Positions 43,953 to 52,103 of a stretch of DNA of 64,000 nucleotides are shown piece by piece. A model generated the notes under the pieces. That model was not told the origin of the DNA. It did no database searches and was given only the letters and a program-made list of their open reading frames with translations. Position numbers and translations under genes: made by a program. The DNA is from Clostridiales bacterium. Lineage in GTDB: Bacteria > Bacillota > Clostridia > Oscillospirales > CAG-272. Each line of letters starts with the position of its first letter. Within the stretch, counting starts at the first letter, position 1. Where the stretch lies: contig QALR01000018.1 in the NCBI GenBank assembly GCA_003150035.1, positions 1-64,000 of the forward strand. The letters are read 5' to 3'.

Positions 43953-44549
43953 TTAGATATGCGGCGTGCCGTCCTCTTCCTGTTTACGCTTCCACTCCTC
44001 GCGCGCCTGCTTTTCCTTCATATAAAAATAGCACTTTTTCGTGCTGTGAAAAAAGCACAGGAAGCAAATCAAAGCGACCAGTGCCACAGCCGACCCCAAC
44101 AGGACGATCATCGTCAGCTGTGCGGCCGCGCACAACGTACAGAATATGCTGCAAGCGATCATGATCCCCCATGCAGCCTTCAGCCGGGCGACGCCCAGCA
44201 GCGTGTATCGGTTTGAATCCTCGATATCGCCGATCCCCCAAACAATTCCATAGGAAATATAAAGCGAAAACGCCGATGAAACAAGAGACAGCAGAATAGA
44301 AACGGCGGGCGGCACAATGATAGAAAGCCCAAAGAAATCACAAACCCAAAAAATTCCCGTATAGACCATCATGGCAATACAAAACGGCCTGCGCTTTTCA
44401 AACCGCGGACTTTCTTCCGCAAGCTCCGATAATCCGGCATAAAACAGCAGATAGCCGACAAACGTAGGGATCAGCCCAATTCGAACAGCGCCAAGGTCAA
44501 TATTGAAGTTTAAAAAGACAAAGATAAATCCCCAGAATAGCTTATTCAT
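43953..44549 (-). CDS. Predicted polytopic membrane protein, unknown
   Basis: 198 residues from MNKLFWGFIFVFLNFNI, which follows GGAGGTTGAC. Five or six membrane segments are visible, with a basic cytoplasmic tail KEKQAREEWKRKQEED. I do not recognise the family; it resembles small clostridial membrane proteins with an N-terminal FNFNIDLGAVRIGLIPTFVGYLL motif. It lies one base after rdgB and 39 bases before yhbY, so it is part of the housekeeping run. Confidence 0.8.
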   Translation of the reverse strand: MNKLFWGFIFVFLNFNIDLGAVRIGLIPTFVGYLLFYAGLSELAEESPRFEKRRPFCIAMMVYTGIFWVCDFFGLSIIVPPAVSILLSLVSSAFSLYISYGIVWGIGDIEDSNRYTLLGVARLKAAWGIMIACSIFCTLCAAAQLTMIVLLGSAVALVALICFLCFFHSTKKCYFYMKEKQAREEWKRKQEEDGTPHI

Positions 44550-44550
44550 G

Positions 44551-45189
44551 TCAACCTCCGTTTTTCCCTGCGGGGATGCTAGACTCTCTAGCAAAGATTT
44601 CCCCAAAACGCGCCATGGCGCGCGCCCTGTGACTCACAGCATTTTTTTCCTCGGCATTCATTTCGGCAAACGTTTTTCCCATCGGTTCATAGAGAAAGAA
44701 AGGATCATAGCCGAAGCCGCCGTCGCCGCGGGGGGCGTCGAGAATCACACCGGGACATTCTCCGCGCGCGGTAAACTCCCGTCCATCCGGAAATACGCAG
44801 GCGATCACCGACACAAAATGTGCTCCGCGCCTGTCCTTCGGAACGTCCCGCATCTTCTCCATAAGCTTGCGGTTGTTGTCGGCGTCGTCATGTCCGCCCG
44901 CCCAACGCGCGGAAAAGACGCCCGGTTCCCCGCCCAGCGCGTCGACACAAAGGCCGGAATCGTCCGCAACGCCGATATAGCCGAACGCCGCAACCGTACG
45001 CGCCTTGATAAGAGCGTTTTCTTCAAAGGTGTCGCCGTCCTCGACGATTTCCTTCTCATAGCCAATATCCGAAAGAGAGAGCAGCTCATATGGTTCTCCC
45101 CCTACGTCGGCCGGACAAAACCTATGAAGAAAAGCCTCAAGCTCTGTTATTTTGTGGCGGTTATTGGACGCCATGACGATTTTTTCCAT
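44551..45189 (-). CDS. rdgB: XTP/dITP diphosphatase (RdgB/HAM1)
   Basis: 212 residues. Motifs: IVMASNNRHKITEL at the start, FEENALIKARTVA, ADDSGLCVDALGGEPGVFSARW in part, GGFGYDPFFLYEPMGKTFAEM in part, and SHRARAM. It removes non-canonical purine nucleotides from the pool. It lies between ftsY and the membrane gene. Confidence 0.96.
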   Translation of the reverse strand: MEKIVMASNNRHKITELEAFLHRFCPADVGGEPYELLSLSDIGYEKEIVEDGDTFEENALIKARTVAAFGYIGVADDSGLCVDALGGEPGVFSARWAGGHDDADNNRKLMEKMRDVPKDRRGAHFVSVIACVFPDGREFTARGECPGVILDAPRGDGGFGYDPFFLYEPMGKTFAEMNAEEKNAVSHRARAMARFGEIFARESSIPAGKNGG

Positions 45190-45218
45190 ATTAGTGCCTC
45201 CCTTCCGATCCCTGGGAT

Positions 45219-46130
45219 TTATGATTCAAACAGCGCCGCAACAAATTCATCGGCAGAAAACGGTTGCAAATCGTCGATTTTTTCGCCAACCCCGATAAAT
45301 TTGACCGGAATTCCAAGCTCCCTTTTGATGGAAATCACAATGCCGCCCTTGGCGGTCCCGTCAAGCTTCGTCAGGACAAGCCCGGTGATATCCGCTGCGT
45401 TTTTGAATTCCTTTGCCTGCACGACAGCGTTCTGCCCTGTTGTCGCGTCCAGAACAAGCAGCGTCTCGCGCACGCTGTCCGGAAGCTCGCGGGAAATCAC
45501 ACGGTCGATTTTTTCAAGCTCATGCATCAAATTCTTTTTATTATGCAGTCTGCCGGCGGTATCGATAATCAAAACGTCCGTGCCGCGTTTTCTCGCGGCG
45601 GCGGCGGCGTCAAACACAACGGCGGCGGGATCAGAACCCTCGCTTTGAGCAATCAGCTCAACACCTGCGCGCTGCGCCCAGACACTAAGTTGGTCAATCG
45701 CCGCAGCGCGGAAGGTATCGGCGGCAGCAAGAAGGACCTTTTTCCCGTTTTTTTTCATAACATTGGCAATTTTTGCAATAGATGTCGTTTTTCCGACCCC
45801 GTTGACGCCGATGACAAGGATAACCGTCATTTTTCCGTCCTCAAAATGAATAGGCTCTCCATCTCCGATGCTGTCGCGCAGAATGGAAAACAGCGCTTTT
45901 TTTGCCTCCTCCGGGTCGGTAATGCGTTCTTCATGAATTTTATCATGCAGGCTGTCCAGAATTTCCATCGTCGTTTCCGCGCCGATGTCACAGCTGATAA
46001 GAAGCTCCTCCAGCTCCTCAAAGAGTTCGTCGCCCACATTCCGATAGCTGCCAAAGATTGCGTCGATTCCCGCCACGAACGCTTTTTTTGTCTTGGAAAG
46101 CCCTGCCTTCAATTTATCAAAAAATCCCAT
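45219..46130 (-). CDS. ftsY: Signal recognition particle receptor FtsY
   Basis: 303 residues, short form without the long acidic A domain. G motifs: GVNGVGKTTSIAKIAN (residue ~110), DTFRAAAIDQL, DTAGRLHNKKNLMHEL, and TKLDGTAKGG. The start MGFFDKLKAGLSKTK follows GGGAG. It guides SRP-bound ribosomes to the membrane. It follows smc, as in Bacillus and Clostridia. Confidence 0.97.
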   Translation of the reverse strand: MGFFDKLKAGLSKTKKAFVAGIDAIFGSYRNVGDELFEELEELLISCDIGAETTMEILDSLHDKIHEERITDPEEAKKALFSILRDSIGDGEPIHFEDGKMTVILVIGVNGVGKTTSIAKIANVMKKNGKKVLLAAADTFRAAAIDQLSVWAQRAGVELIAQSEGSDPAAVVFDAAAAARKRGTDVLIIDTAGRLHNKKNLMHELEKIDRVISRELPDSVRETLLVLDATTGQNAVVQAKEFKNAADITGLVLTKLDGTAKGGIVISIKRELGIPVKFIGVGEKIDDLQPFSADEFVAALFES

Positions 46131-46147
46131 GAAATCTCCCCTTTCCG

Positions 46148-49100
46148 TCAATGAAGCTTTACGCCGGTTTTCTCTTCAATTTCCGACATGTCAATGGAAA
46201 CAACGTCGGAGATCCCCTTCTCCTGCATGGTGACGCCGTACAGGCGCTCTGCGGCTTCCATGGTGCCGCGGCGATGCGTGATGATAACAAACTGCGTTTT
46301 ATCCGAATATTTTTTCACATACTCAGCAAATTTATCCACATTGACCTCGTCCAGTGCCGCCTCTATCTCATCGAGAATGCAAAACGGCGTAGGATTGACC
46401 TTCAGAATCGCAAAATACAGGGCAATCGCGACAAACGCCTGCTCTCCACCGGAAAGCAGAGACATGTTCTTTATCACCTTGCCGGGCGGCGCAACGTTGA
46501 TATCGATTCCGCTCTCAAGCACATGCTCCGGGTCGGAGAGGCGCAGCTCCGCACGCCCGCCGCCGAAAAGCTCCGTAAAAACTTTGCTGAAATTCACCCC
46601 GATTTCCTCCATTGTGGAGAGAAAATCCTTTCGCATCGTTTCCTCAAGCGCCGAAATAATGCCCGTTAGGTCCTCACGCGAGGTTTTCAAATCGTCAATC
46701 TGCTCCGTCAGCTCATCAAATTGCTTTTTGACCTCTTTATATTCCTCGATGGCGTTGACATTGACGGCTCCAAGCGCCCTCAGCTGGTTTTTATACTTGG
46801 ACTGCGCCGAAACCGCCGCCTGACGCGTTCCGTCGGTGAGCGGTTCCGTAAGGCGGCCTCTCGCATCGCTGTAAGAAAGCTCATACTCATCCCAAAGGAA
46901 AGCGACAAGCTTCTCCTGCCTTTCCCTCGCTGCCTCGCACTCGGATTCAAGCCTCGTATAGGTACGGTAAAGAAGATCGCGGCGGTCGATAATATCCCGG
47001 CTTTTTATCCGCAGCTCCGTCAGCTTTTTTTCAAGCTCCATCGACGCATCGGAAAGCTCTGTTTTTTTCTGCTCGCAGGCTTTCAGCTCAAGCGCGGTCC
47101 CCTCGGAATTTTTCCGCAGCTCCTGCGCCGCGGCGGTGCCGCTTTCGATCTTCGAAAGCGCGGCGTCCGTCGACTCGCAAAGTTCGGCAAGCGCTCTTTC
47201 GGACTCCGCCGCACGCTTCTCTGCGCCCTCGCACATTTGCGTAAGCATACCAAGATTGGCCCGCTGCTCGGCAAGCGCTACTGAAACGGTGGAAGCTTCT
47301 GCCCTTTTCGCCTCCAGACGCTGCGCCGCCATCTCGCGCTCCCTGTTTATCGTCTCCAAGGTATTCTCTGCCTGCGCAAGCTCCTCGGTAAATTTGACTT
47401 TTTGTTTTGTAATTCCATCCATATCGGTTTCCGCTCTTGACGTTTTTGTCTGAATAGCGGAAAGCTCCTCTTTGAGAAGAGAAAGCGCACTCTCCTGCGC
47501 CTCGCGGTTCGAGCGCAGTACGGTCAGCTGCGTTTGCTCCGCATCATGCAGGGTTTTGAGTACCGATGCAGAGGAGCGAACGCTCTTTTCTTCCTTTTGT
47601 GCCGCTTCCGTATCGGCGGAAAGCGAGCGCAGTCTCTCTTCGGTCGCCGCCATTTTCTCTTCACGGACCTTTATCTCCTCGCCAAGACGCTCGATCTGCG
47701 CGCGACGCGACAGCATTCTGCCCTCGGCGGAAAGCGAGCCTCCGGTAAAGCTTCCTCCGGCGTTGATAACCTGCCCGTCCAAGGTAACAATCCGATACCG
47801 GAACCGAACCGCACGCGCGATTTCATTGGCGGCCTCCATGTCCTTCGCCACAAGAACTCTGCCGACAAGGCTGCGGATGACCCCCTGGTACACATCCTCG
47901 CAGGAAACAAGCGCCGACGCCGCGCAGACAAGACCTTCTCTCGCAGACTCCGGTACATCCTCAGCAGAAAGCACCGTCCCACGCATCGTGGAAACCGGAT
48001 AAAAGGTCGCCCGGCCCGCTTTTTTCTTTTTTAAGTAGGAAATCGCGGCTTTGGCGGATGCCTCGTCCTCACAGACGATATTTTGAAGACTTTGTCCGAG
48101 GGCGACCTCAAGCGCCGTGGCATATTTTTCCGGCACTGTGATAAGTCCCGACACCGGGCCGAATAGTTTCGCGGACGTACCGTCCGCAAGGCGGATATTT
48201 CCCGCCTTATGCTCGTTTACGACAAACCGCACAGCGCCCGAATATCCCTCAAGCAGCTCCTCCATACGCACAAGATTCTGAATTTTATGCTTGCTTTGGG
48301 AAATTTCAAGAAACAGGTTGTTTTTCTCCTCCGTCAATCTCGAAGCGTTTGCTTCTCTCTCTTTTTTTGCTGCGGCAAGCGCGTTAAGACGCACCCCGAT
48401 GTCATCCTCTTTTTTGATATAATCCTTGATTTTATCTTCGGCGATCCGGATTCTGTCACTTAGCATCACAAGGTCTTCCTCATGCTTTCCAATGCTATGC
48501 GAAAGCTCGTCCATCCTGGCAAGATCGGATTCCTTCTGCGCTGCGGCAACGGAAAGCCCGACCACAGCATCCGTCTGCGCCGCGCGAAGCTCGGAAATCC
48601 GCGTCTCACATCCGAAGCGCTGGCGTTCGTTTTCCGCAAGCTCCTCCTCTATCGCGGCAACAGACGCCGCCGCCTTTTCCGACTCGCGCACCTGCTTTTC
48701 GTATTCGTCCCGCATACGTGCAAGCTCTTCCGAATACCTCGCCTGCTCCGCACGCGAGGATGCGGCTGTTTCTTTGACGGCGGCCATGCGCCCGTCGGCA
48801 CTTTCGATGAGCTCTCTCAGGTGGGCGGCATCGTTCTCAATCAGCTTCAGTTGGGACTCGTTTTCATGAAGCCTGCCGGTAAGCTCCAAAATCCGCTCAG
48901 AAATTCTTTCGCTCTCTATTTTGTTTTCCGTCTCCGAGGCGCGCACCTCCTCTTCGGCACGCTCAAGCTCCGCTCGTGTCTCATCCGCGCCGTCCAGTTC
49001 CTCTTTCGAGAGCACTAGCTTGGCAGAAAGCTCGTCCGCAGACGCCCTGGCGCGGTCAATGTCAAAAAGAGAAAGGGCAATATCCACCGCCATTTTGGCA

Positions 49101-49771
49101 TCTCGGAGCTCCAGATACCGTTTCGCCTTTTCCGACTCCCGTTCAAGCGGCGGAACCCGCTCTCCAAGCACACCGGCAATATCCTCAAGACGAATGAGGT
49201 TTGCGTTTGTCGCTTCTAGTTTTCTTGACGCCTCCGTTTTCTGATAACGATATCTGGCAATGCCCGCCGCCTCCTCAAAGATAGCGCGGCGATCATCGTT
49301 TTTCTGAGAAATGATTTCGGCAATTCTGCCTTGCCCGATAATGGAATAGCCATCCCTGCCGAGACCTGTGTTGAGAAACAGCTCATGAATATCCTTCAAG
49401 CGTACTGCCTTACGATTGATAAAATATTCGCTGTCGCCAACACGGTAATACCGGCGCGTAACCGTGATCTCATCGTAATCCGCCATCGAGAGGATTTTTC
49501 CTTCCTCCTCGGTATTGTCAAAAGTAACAGAAACCTCCGCATATCCCATAGGGCTGCGCTTCTGGGATCCGGCAAATACGACATCCTCCATCTTATCTCC
49601 CCGAATATTTTTAGAAGAGATTTCACCAAGGACCCACCGCATTGCATCGGAAATATTCGATTTTCCGCTTCCGTTCGGACCCACCACAACCGTAATTCCT
49701 CTGTCAAAGGAAATCACGGTTTTATCGGGAAACGATTTGAAGCCCTGAAGTTCTAGCGTTTTTAACCGCAT
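46148..49771 (-). CDS. smc: Chromosome segregation protein SMC
   Basis: 1207 residues. The N-terminal head has Walker A GPNGSGKSN (residue ~33). Two long coiled coils (residues ~170-500 and ~660-1010) flank a hinge near 500-650 (LLEGYSGAVRFVV, GRATFYPVSTMRG). The C-terminal head has the signature LLSGGEQAFVAIALYFAI and Walker B FCILDEIEAALDE. The start MRLKTLELQGFKSF is canonical; an upstream extension of 24 residues in frame is not conserved. It compacts chromosomes with ScpA and ScpB, whose genes are not here. Confidence 0.97.
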   Translation of the reverse strand: MRLKTLELQGFKSFPDKTVISFDRGITVVVGPNGSGKSNISDAMRWVLGEISSKNIRGDKMEDVVFAGSQKRSPMGYAEVSVTFDNTEEEGKILSMADYDEITVTRRYYRVGDSEYFINRKAVRLKDIHELFLNTGLGRDGYSIIGQGRIAEIISQKNDDRRAIFEEAAGIARYRYQKTEASRKLEATNANLIRLEDIAGVLGERVPPLERESEKAKRYLELRDAKMAVDIALSLFDIDRARASADELSAKLVLSKEELDGADETRAELERAEEEVRASETENKIESERISERILELTGRLHENESQLKLIENDAAHLRELIESADGRMAAVKETAASSRAEQARYSEELARMRDEYEKQVRESEKAAASVAAIEEELAENERQRFGCETRISELRAAQTDAVVGLSVAAAQKESDLARMDELSHSIGKHEEDLVMLSDRIRIAEDKIKDYIKKEDDIGVRLNALAAAKKEREANASRLTEEKNNLFLEISQSKHKIQNLVRMEELLEGYSGAVRFVVNEHKAGNIRLADGTSAKLFGPVSGLITVPEKYATALEVALGQSLQNIVCEDEASAKAAISYLKKKKAGRATFYPVSTMRGTVLSAEDVPESAREGLVCAASALVSCEDVYQGVIRSLVGRVLVAKDMEAANEIARAVRFRYRIVTLDGQVINAGGSFTGGSLSAEGRMLSRRAQIERLGEEIKVREEKMAATEERLRSLSADTEAAQKEEKSVRSSASVLKTLHDAEQTQLTVLRSNREAQESALSLLKEELSAIQTKTSRAETDMDGITKQKVKFTEELAQAENTLETINREREMAAQRLEAKRAEASTVSVALAEQRANLGMLTQMCEGAEKRAAESERALAELCESTDAALSKIESGTAAAQELRKNSEGTALELKACEQKKTELSDASMELEKKLTELRIKSRDIIDRRDLLYRTYTRLESECEAARERQEKLVAFLWDEYELSYSDARGRLTEPLTDGTRQAAVSAQSKYKNQLRALGAVNVNAIEEYKEVKKQFDELTEQIDDLKTSREDLTGIISALEETMRKDFLSTMEEIGVNFSKVFTELFGGGRAELRLSDPEHVLESGIDINVAPPGKVIKNMSLLSGGEQAFVAIALYFAILKVNPTPFCILDEIEAALDEVNVDKFAEYVKKYSDKTQFVIITHRRGTMEAAERLYGVTMQEKGISDVVSIDMSEIEEKTGVKLH

Positions 49772-50037
49772 ACTGTTTGACCATGCCTTCCCGTGAGGGC
49801 AATATCGCCCGCACAAAACTCCATCTAATTTTTTCGCCGTCATCTGCGCTATCCATCAGAAAATCGGGACACCGGAAGAAATTCCGGGGTTTAGAATCCC
49901 CGCCCCCAGGGCGCCGACTCTCGCAGGATGTTCTCCGTCCACGGCCTATAGGCCATCGGCAAGCGTTTTCCCTGATGGGGCCTGATTCAAAAATCTGCTC
50001 GTCGCGGCGGATGAAAGCCAGAACGTCATATGCCTTT
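49772..50037. other. Non-coding, hairpin-containing stretch between rnc and smc
   Basis: 266 bases between two genes that are usually nearly adjacent. Hairpins: CCGGAA-GAAA-TTCCGG (49872-49887) and the perfect palindrome GGCCTATAGGCC (49943-49954). A minus-strand open frame covers part of it, but it has no family features and runs into smc. It may be an inserted repeat or a leader. Confidence 0.45.
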
Positions 50038-50757
50038 TCATTCGACGATATAAGTCCGCAAGGCATCCTCAGCAGCGGCGATCTCCGCTTTTTTCTTGCT
50101 CGTTCCCTCGCCGCGTCCCATCACGTTATGGTCAATTCTCACCTCACAGATATATCTTTTGTCGTGGTCGGGCCCGCTTTCCGACACGATTTCATATTCC
50201 AACATGCCGCGCGCCTCCTGTACGATTTCCTGCAGGTGGGACTTCGGATCGATAATCGGATGCTCGGACAAAATTTTCTCTATCTCCCGCCTGATAAGGG
50301 GAAGCAAAAATTCTTTCACTTTTTCAAGGTCCTTGCCGGAATCCAGATAAATAGCCGCCACCAGCGCCTCAAAAGCATCCTCCAGAATTTTGTCCTGCCC
50401 GCGGCCGCCGCGCTCCTCCTGTCCGTTGCCGAGATACAGGTAATCTCCAAGGTCAATCGCTTTGGCAAATCCGGAAAGCGAACGTGTGCACACAATGTCC
50501 GCTCGGATTTTCGTTAAATCTCCTTCCGGATGGTCGGAAAAGCAGTCAAAGAGGAACCCGCTTGCTACCACGGACAGCACAGAGTCTCCGAGAAATTCCA
50601 GTCTCTCATTGGAACGCAGCCCGTACTGCTTATTTTCATTGACCCAAGAGGAATGTCGCAGCGCCTCATACAGGTATTCCCGATGACAGAACGCATAGCC
50701 GATCGCTTTTTCCAAAAACTCCGTGCCGCGCGGTCCCCCGTCGCTTCTGCTCCCCAT
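50038..50757 (-). CDS. rnc: Ribonuclease III
   Basis: 239 residues. The catalytic signature is NERLEFLGDSVLSVVAS (residue ~50), with the second metal ligands in DAFEALVAAIYLDSG. A double-stranded RNA-binding domain occupies the C-terminus (ICEVRIDHNVMGRGEGTSKKKAE in part). It processes rRNA and structured mRNAs. Between plsX and smc as usual. Confidence 0.97.
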   Translation of the reverse strand: MGSRSDGGPRGTEFLEKAIGYAFCHREYLYEALRHSSWVNENKQYGLRSNERLEFLGDSVLSVVASGFLFDCFSDHPEGDLTKIRADIVCTRSLSGFAKAIDLGDYLYLGNGQEERGGRGQDKILEDAFEALVAAIYLDSGKDLEKVKEFLLPLIRREIEKILSEHPIIDPKSHLQEIVQEARGMLEYEIVSESGPDHDKRYICEVRIDHNVMGRGEGTSKKKAEIAAAEDALRTYIVE

Positions 50758-50784
50758 GCATATCCTCCTTTTCCCTGCCTTTGC

Positions 50785-51804
50785 TTATTCATGCCCGGCG
50801 CTGCCCGCTGGCACCTTAAAATCTGCAGCCCGCCGTTCAATCTCCTCAATCACACCGGCCTCCGCATAGGAAGCAGCTTGTCTTATCGCGTTCTTGATGG
50901 CATCGGCATCTGAGCTTCCATGCGCCTTGATGACAGGCCTTGCCAATCCCAAAAACGGTGCTCCACCGTATTCCCGCGCGTCAAAGAATCGTTTCATCTC
51001 CTTCGCTTTCCCATGGACAAGGGCGCCGGACAGCATGCTGATCATACCGGAGCGAAACATTTCCTGAACCTTCTCCATCAGAAAACGGCAAAGGCCCTCG
51101 CTCGTTTTCAAGATAATGTTTCCCGTAAAGCCGTCGCAGACAAGCACATCGCATTTTCCATAGGGAAAATCCTTCCCTTCGACATTTCCGACAAAATGAA
51201 TTCCTTTCATTTCTTTTAGGAGATGATACGTCTCGATATAAAGCGGTGTGCCCTTATGCTCCTCGGAGCCGTTATTGACAAGCCCCACACGCGGCTGCTT
51301 CACGCCGCAAACCTTTTCCATATAAACAGAGCCAAGACAGGCAAACTGTGCCAGATAATCGGGCGTCACCGTTACGTTCGCACCGCAGTCCAGCATCATA
51401 AGCGGACTCGCAAACGGGAGAATGGTTCCAAGCGCGGCACGTCGAATGCCGTGTATCCTGCGTACAATCAACGTAGCACCGGTAAAATAAGCGCCCGTAT
51501 TGCCGGCAGAAACTGCGGCGTCGCCCTTCCCCTCGGCAACAAGCTTCAGCGTTTTCGCCATAGAGCAGTCCTTGTGCGTCTGAAAAACGCTCATCGGACT
51601 ATCCTCCATCGTGATCACATCATCGGAATGAACGATTTCGAACTCGCCCGCGGGAACCTCCAGAGCGGCAAGCGCCTCTCTGATAATTCGCTCATTCCCG
51701 ACAAGCACAGTCTCCGTCTGATATTCGTTTTTTGCGAGCACAGCGCCCCGAACTAGCTCTGCCGCCGGCTTATCGGCGCCCATAACGTCAAGAATGATTC
51801 TCAT
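50785..51804 (-). CDS. plsX: Phosphate acyltransferase PlsX
   Basis: 339 residues from MRIILDVMGADKPAAELV after GGAGG. Further motifs are SAGNTGAYFTGATLIV, LLDCGANVTVTPDYLAQFA in part, and CDGFTGNIILKTSEG. It makes acyl-phosphate from acyl-ACP for PlsY (encoded at ~34 kb here). An acpP gene, common next to plsX, is missing between plsX and rnc. Confidence 0.97.
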   Translation of the reverse strand: MRIILDVMGADKPAAELVRGAVLAKNEYQTETVLVGNERIIREALAALEVPAGEFEIVHSDDVITMEDSPMSVFQTHKDCSMAKTLKLVAEGKGDAAVSAGNTGAYFTGATLIVRRIHGIRRAALGTILPFASPLMMLDCGANVTVTPDYLAQFACLGSVYMEKVCGVKQPRVGLVNNGSEEHKGTPLYIETYHLLKEMKGIHFVGNVEGKDFPYGKCDVLVCDGFTGNIILKTSEGLCRFLMEKVQEMFRSGMISMLSGALVHGKAKEMKRFFDAREYGGAPFLGLARPVIKAHGSSDADAIKNAIRQAASYAEAGVIEEIERRAADFKVPAGSAGHE

Positions 51805-51915
51805 GAAAACCTCCATAAACTCTGCGCAAATCCCACATCCAAAGCATTTCCTCTCTAAAAAGCGGAGTTTCACCTCTCTCGCAGGATATGCCGGCTCCAC
51901 TGCCATATGTTATTA

Positions 51916-51944
51916 ATTATATCACTTATCTTGGCATTTTTCAA
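51916..51944 (-). promoter_or_regulatory. Promoter of the plsX run
   Basis: On the minus strand, TTGAAA (51939-51944), 17-base spacer, perfect TATAAT (51916-51921). It could drive the long plsX-rnc-smc-ftsY-... series. The remainder of 51805-52058 shows nothing else. Confidence 0.7.
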
Positions 51945-52058
51945 TATTTGAGAAAGAAAAACGTCCTCCTGCGCCAAAAATTAAGAAAACACCGATTTTA
52001 TTTTTCGTTTTAGACAGCCGCCGTATCGGACAAGACGAAGCCGCTCATTTTTTTCGAT

Positions 52059-52096
52059 AAAAAGCTCCTCCGCATCACAGGCGGGGGAGCCTTTTT
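52059..52096 (-). terminator. Terminator of topA
   Basis: A stem of about 14 bp pairs AAAAAGCTCCTCCGC (52059-52073) with GCGGGGGAGCCTTTTT (52081-52096), with G-T pairs; T-run on the minus strand. It lies just past the topA stop. Confidence 0.85.
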
Positions 52097-52103
52097 GTTC
52101 GGG

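Noticed and set aside
49722..50066. Minus-strand frame spanning rnc end and smc start
   Set aside because: Overlaps both real genes and has no family features.
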